From: Promethearchaeota archaeon
GTDB taxonomy: Archaea > Asgardarchaeota > Lokiarchaeia > Sigyniarchaeales > SOKP01
DNA: 64,000 bases
NCBI GenBank assembly: GCA_016839765.1
Contig: JAEOTP010000043.1
Coordinates: 1-64,000, forward strand
Direction of reading: 5' to 3'
In this document: positions 62,739-64,000 of the stretch, in pieces
Numbering within the stretch: position 1 is the first letter of the stretch
How the letters are laid out: the number at the start of each line of letters is the position of its first letter
The notes under the pieces: model-generated
What the model was told of the DNA's origin: nothing
The model's input: the letters and a program-made list of their open reading frames with translations, nothing else
Databases searched by the model: none
Program-made: the position numbers and the translations under genes

Positions 62739-62963
62739 TTAACTAGAAAAAATATCGAATAGTTAAATTCTTTTTGATAGAATTCAGATACAAGTTAAAA
62801 TTCATCAATAGGAGGTTTTACTTTTCGAGTTAGTTTAATATTTTAACTTAATACTATTTAGGTTTTACATATTTATGTAAAAAACCAAATTTTTAATGTT
62901 AAATATAATTAGAGTACACATAATATTTCAAAATACAATAATTAAAAATAGTGAAGTTATAGA

Positions 62964-64000
62964 ATGGCAAGACCAAGCCCATTAGAAGTTTATGCCCTTC
63001 TTGATAAATCAAACTGTAAGGATTGCGGATACGATACTTGTATGGCATTTGCTACAGATTTACTCGAAAGAAAGATTAGGGTAAAAGATTGTACTCATTT
63101 AATTCAAGATCCTAAACAAGCAAAAAATCTTAATAAATTGATAAAAGTAGTAACTCCTCCTCAAAAACCCGTAATAATTGGTACAGGAGAGAGACAATGT
63201 GAGATTGGAGGTGAAGAAGTGTTAATGCGTCATCAACTCACATATTATAATCCCACTGCCCTATTTTTAGAAATAGCTGATGAGGATCCTAATATAGAAG
63301 ACACAGCAAAATATTTAACAGATTTAAAGATTGAAAGAATTGGTGATGTTTTAACTCTTGATGGTATTGCATTAAGATGTGTATCCGGGGATTCAGAACA
63401 ATTTAAACTAGCTGCTAAAAAATTAACAGAAGCTTCAAACCTTCCAATTATGTTATGTTGCTTAGATCCGGATTTATTATTAGCAGCAGCTGGAGAAATT
63501 AAAGAAAAAAAACCTTTGTTATATGCTATTACAAAAGATTCTTGGGAAAAAATAGGAACTTTTGCAGTTCAAAATGGTTTGCCTGTAGTAGCAGTCTCAA
63601 ATAATTTGGATGAATTAATATCTATCAGCGCTACATTGAAAAAATTAGGGGTTAAGGAAATAGTTTTAGATCCTGGTACTTTTTACGGCCCAGGTAAATT
63701 AGCTTACACCTATGATAAAATAATGCAAATTAGAAAAGCAGCGATAGATAATGAAGATGTTAATGCGGGATGGCCAGTAATGGGAGTACCTGCTGCATAT
63801 TGGAGTCAAGTTAAAGTAGAAAGCGATAAAGACCTTTGGTTACATCAATATCAAGAAGTAATTATGGGTGCAATCATGGAATCAATCGATACATCTTTAA
63901 TCGTACTACATACAGGCCAGAAAAAAGAGGAAATCTGGGCTTTATTAGCTCTGATGACTTTAAGACAATCTGTTTTCAGCGATCCTCGTGTGTATCCTGC
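62964..64000 (+). CDS. cdhE: CODH/ACS gamma subunit (large corrinoid iron-sulfur protein), 3' truncated
   Basis: Begins MARPSPLEVYALLD and continues off the window end (345 codons seen, no stop). The N-terminal 4Fe-4S motif is CKDCGYDTCMAF with the last Cys in KDCTHL. The middle part is a TIM-barrel methyltransferase-like domain (VLTLDGIALRCVSGD, LDPGTFYGPGKL, VMGVPAAYW). This subunit transfers a methyl group to the acetyl-CoA synthase site through a corrinoid. It supports a Wood-Ljungdahl pathway, and the corrinoid demand explains CobN/ChlID. Confidence 0.95.
   Translation, partial: MARPSPLEVYALLDKSNCKDCGYDTCMAFATDLLERKIRVKDCTHLIQDPKQAKNLNKLIKVVTPPQKPVIIGTGERQCEIGGEEVLMRHQLTYYNPTALFLEIADEDPNIEDTAKYLTDLKIERIGDVLTLDGIALRCVSGDSEQFKLAAKKLTEASNLPIMLCCLDPDLLLAAAGEIKEKKPLLYAITKDSWEKIGTFAVQNGLPVVAVSNNLDELISISATLKKLGVKEIVLDPGTFYGPGKLAYTYDKIMQIRKAAIDNEDVNAGWPVMGVPAAYWSQVKVESDKDLWLHQYQEVIMGAIMESIDTSLIVLHTGQKKEEIWALLALMTLRQSVFSDPRVYP

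Overview
The window is AT-rich archaeal chromosome and most likely comes from an Asgard archaeon of the Lokiarchaeia type. The archaeal assignment is firm: it carries TFB, archaeal DnaG, eIF6, Gar1, Nep1, prefoldin alpha, archaeosine synthesis genes, ribosomal proteins S19e, S26e, L31e, L39e and L18a, PDCD5 and FtsY/SecE. The Asgard assignment is inference from several Roadblock/longin-type small proteins, an SCP2-like cluster, and CODH/ACS plus ADP-forming acyl-CoA metabolism. No phage, transposase or CRISPR array was seen.

Layout. 1-8 kb: a 5'-truncated B12-binding radical SAM gene, a MutY-like glycosylase, a CoA-transferase/GNAT fusion, an M48 membrane protease and a U32 protein. 8-14 kb: four SCP2-like proteins around tRNA-Asp and tRNA-Arg, a poor region with micro-ORFs and a frameshifted gene, then longin-like, Roadblock and zinc-ribbon membrane proteins. 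14-22 kb: a sugar symporter, a zinc dehydrogenase, two lineage-type proteins, an interrupted tRNA-Phe, AlkD- and SPL-like genes, and an ATC-hydrolase-like gene bracketed by two related hairpin repeats. 22-33 kb: information processing. This holds tRNA-Gly, nep1, RNase P Rpp21, a CRM-domain protein, S19e-PDCD5-L39e-L31e, eIF6-L18a-prefoldin-ftsY-secE, and dnaG. 33-43 kb: Get3/ArsA-like ATPase, adenosylhomocysteinase, an Lrp-TBP-Lrp fusion regulator, archaeosine synthase with its radical SAM partner, gar1-tfb and Roadblock proteins. 43-64 kb: CobN plus ChlI/D chelatase, an ABC exporter, trmY, a CDP-alcohol phosphotransferase, S26e, a PIN/repeat protein, MobB, a HypE-like protein, an ADP-forming acyl-CoA synthetase subunit, and the start of the CODH/ACS gamma subunit.

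Four observations stand out. First, dnaG is interrupted by a 37-nt stop-containing insertion exactly between two conserved motifs; removing it restores the frame, so it resembles an intron in a protein gene. Three tRNA introns at non-canonical positions (one in tRNA-Arg, two in tRNA-Phe) fit a permissive RNA-splicing system. Second, one protein carries a single TBP lobe between two Lrp/AsnC modules, an architecture I do not recognise. Third, S26e and TFB have no ATG, GTG or TTG in a workable position; both can start at ATT. Fourth, two copies of a hairpin element flank one gene, and one copy is lengthened on both arms in a pairing-preserving way.

Genes combine into coherent functions: Wood-Ljungdahl/corrinoid metabolism (CODH/ACS gamma, CobN/ChlID, B12-radical SAM, adenosylhomocysteinase), tRNA/rRNA maturation (ArcS/RaSEA, TrmY, Nep1, RNase P, Gar1) and co-translational targeting (FtsY, SecE, prefoldin). 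Every call rests on reading motifs by eye; no database search was run.
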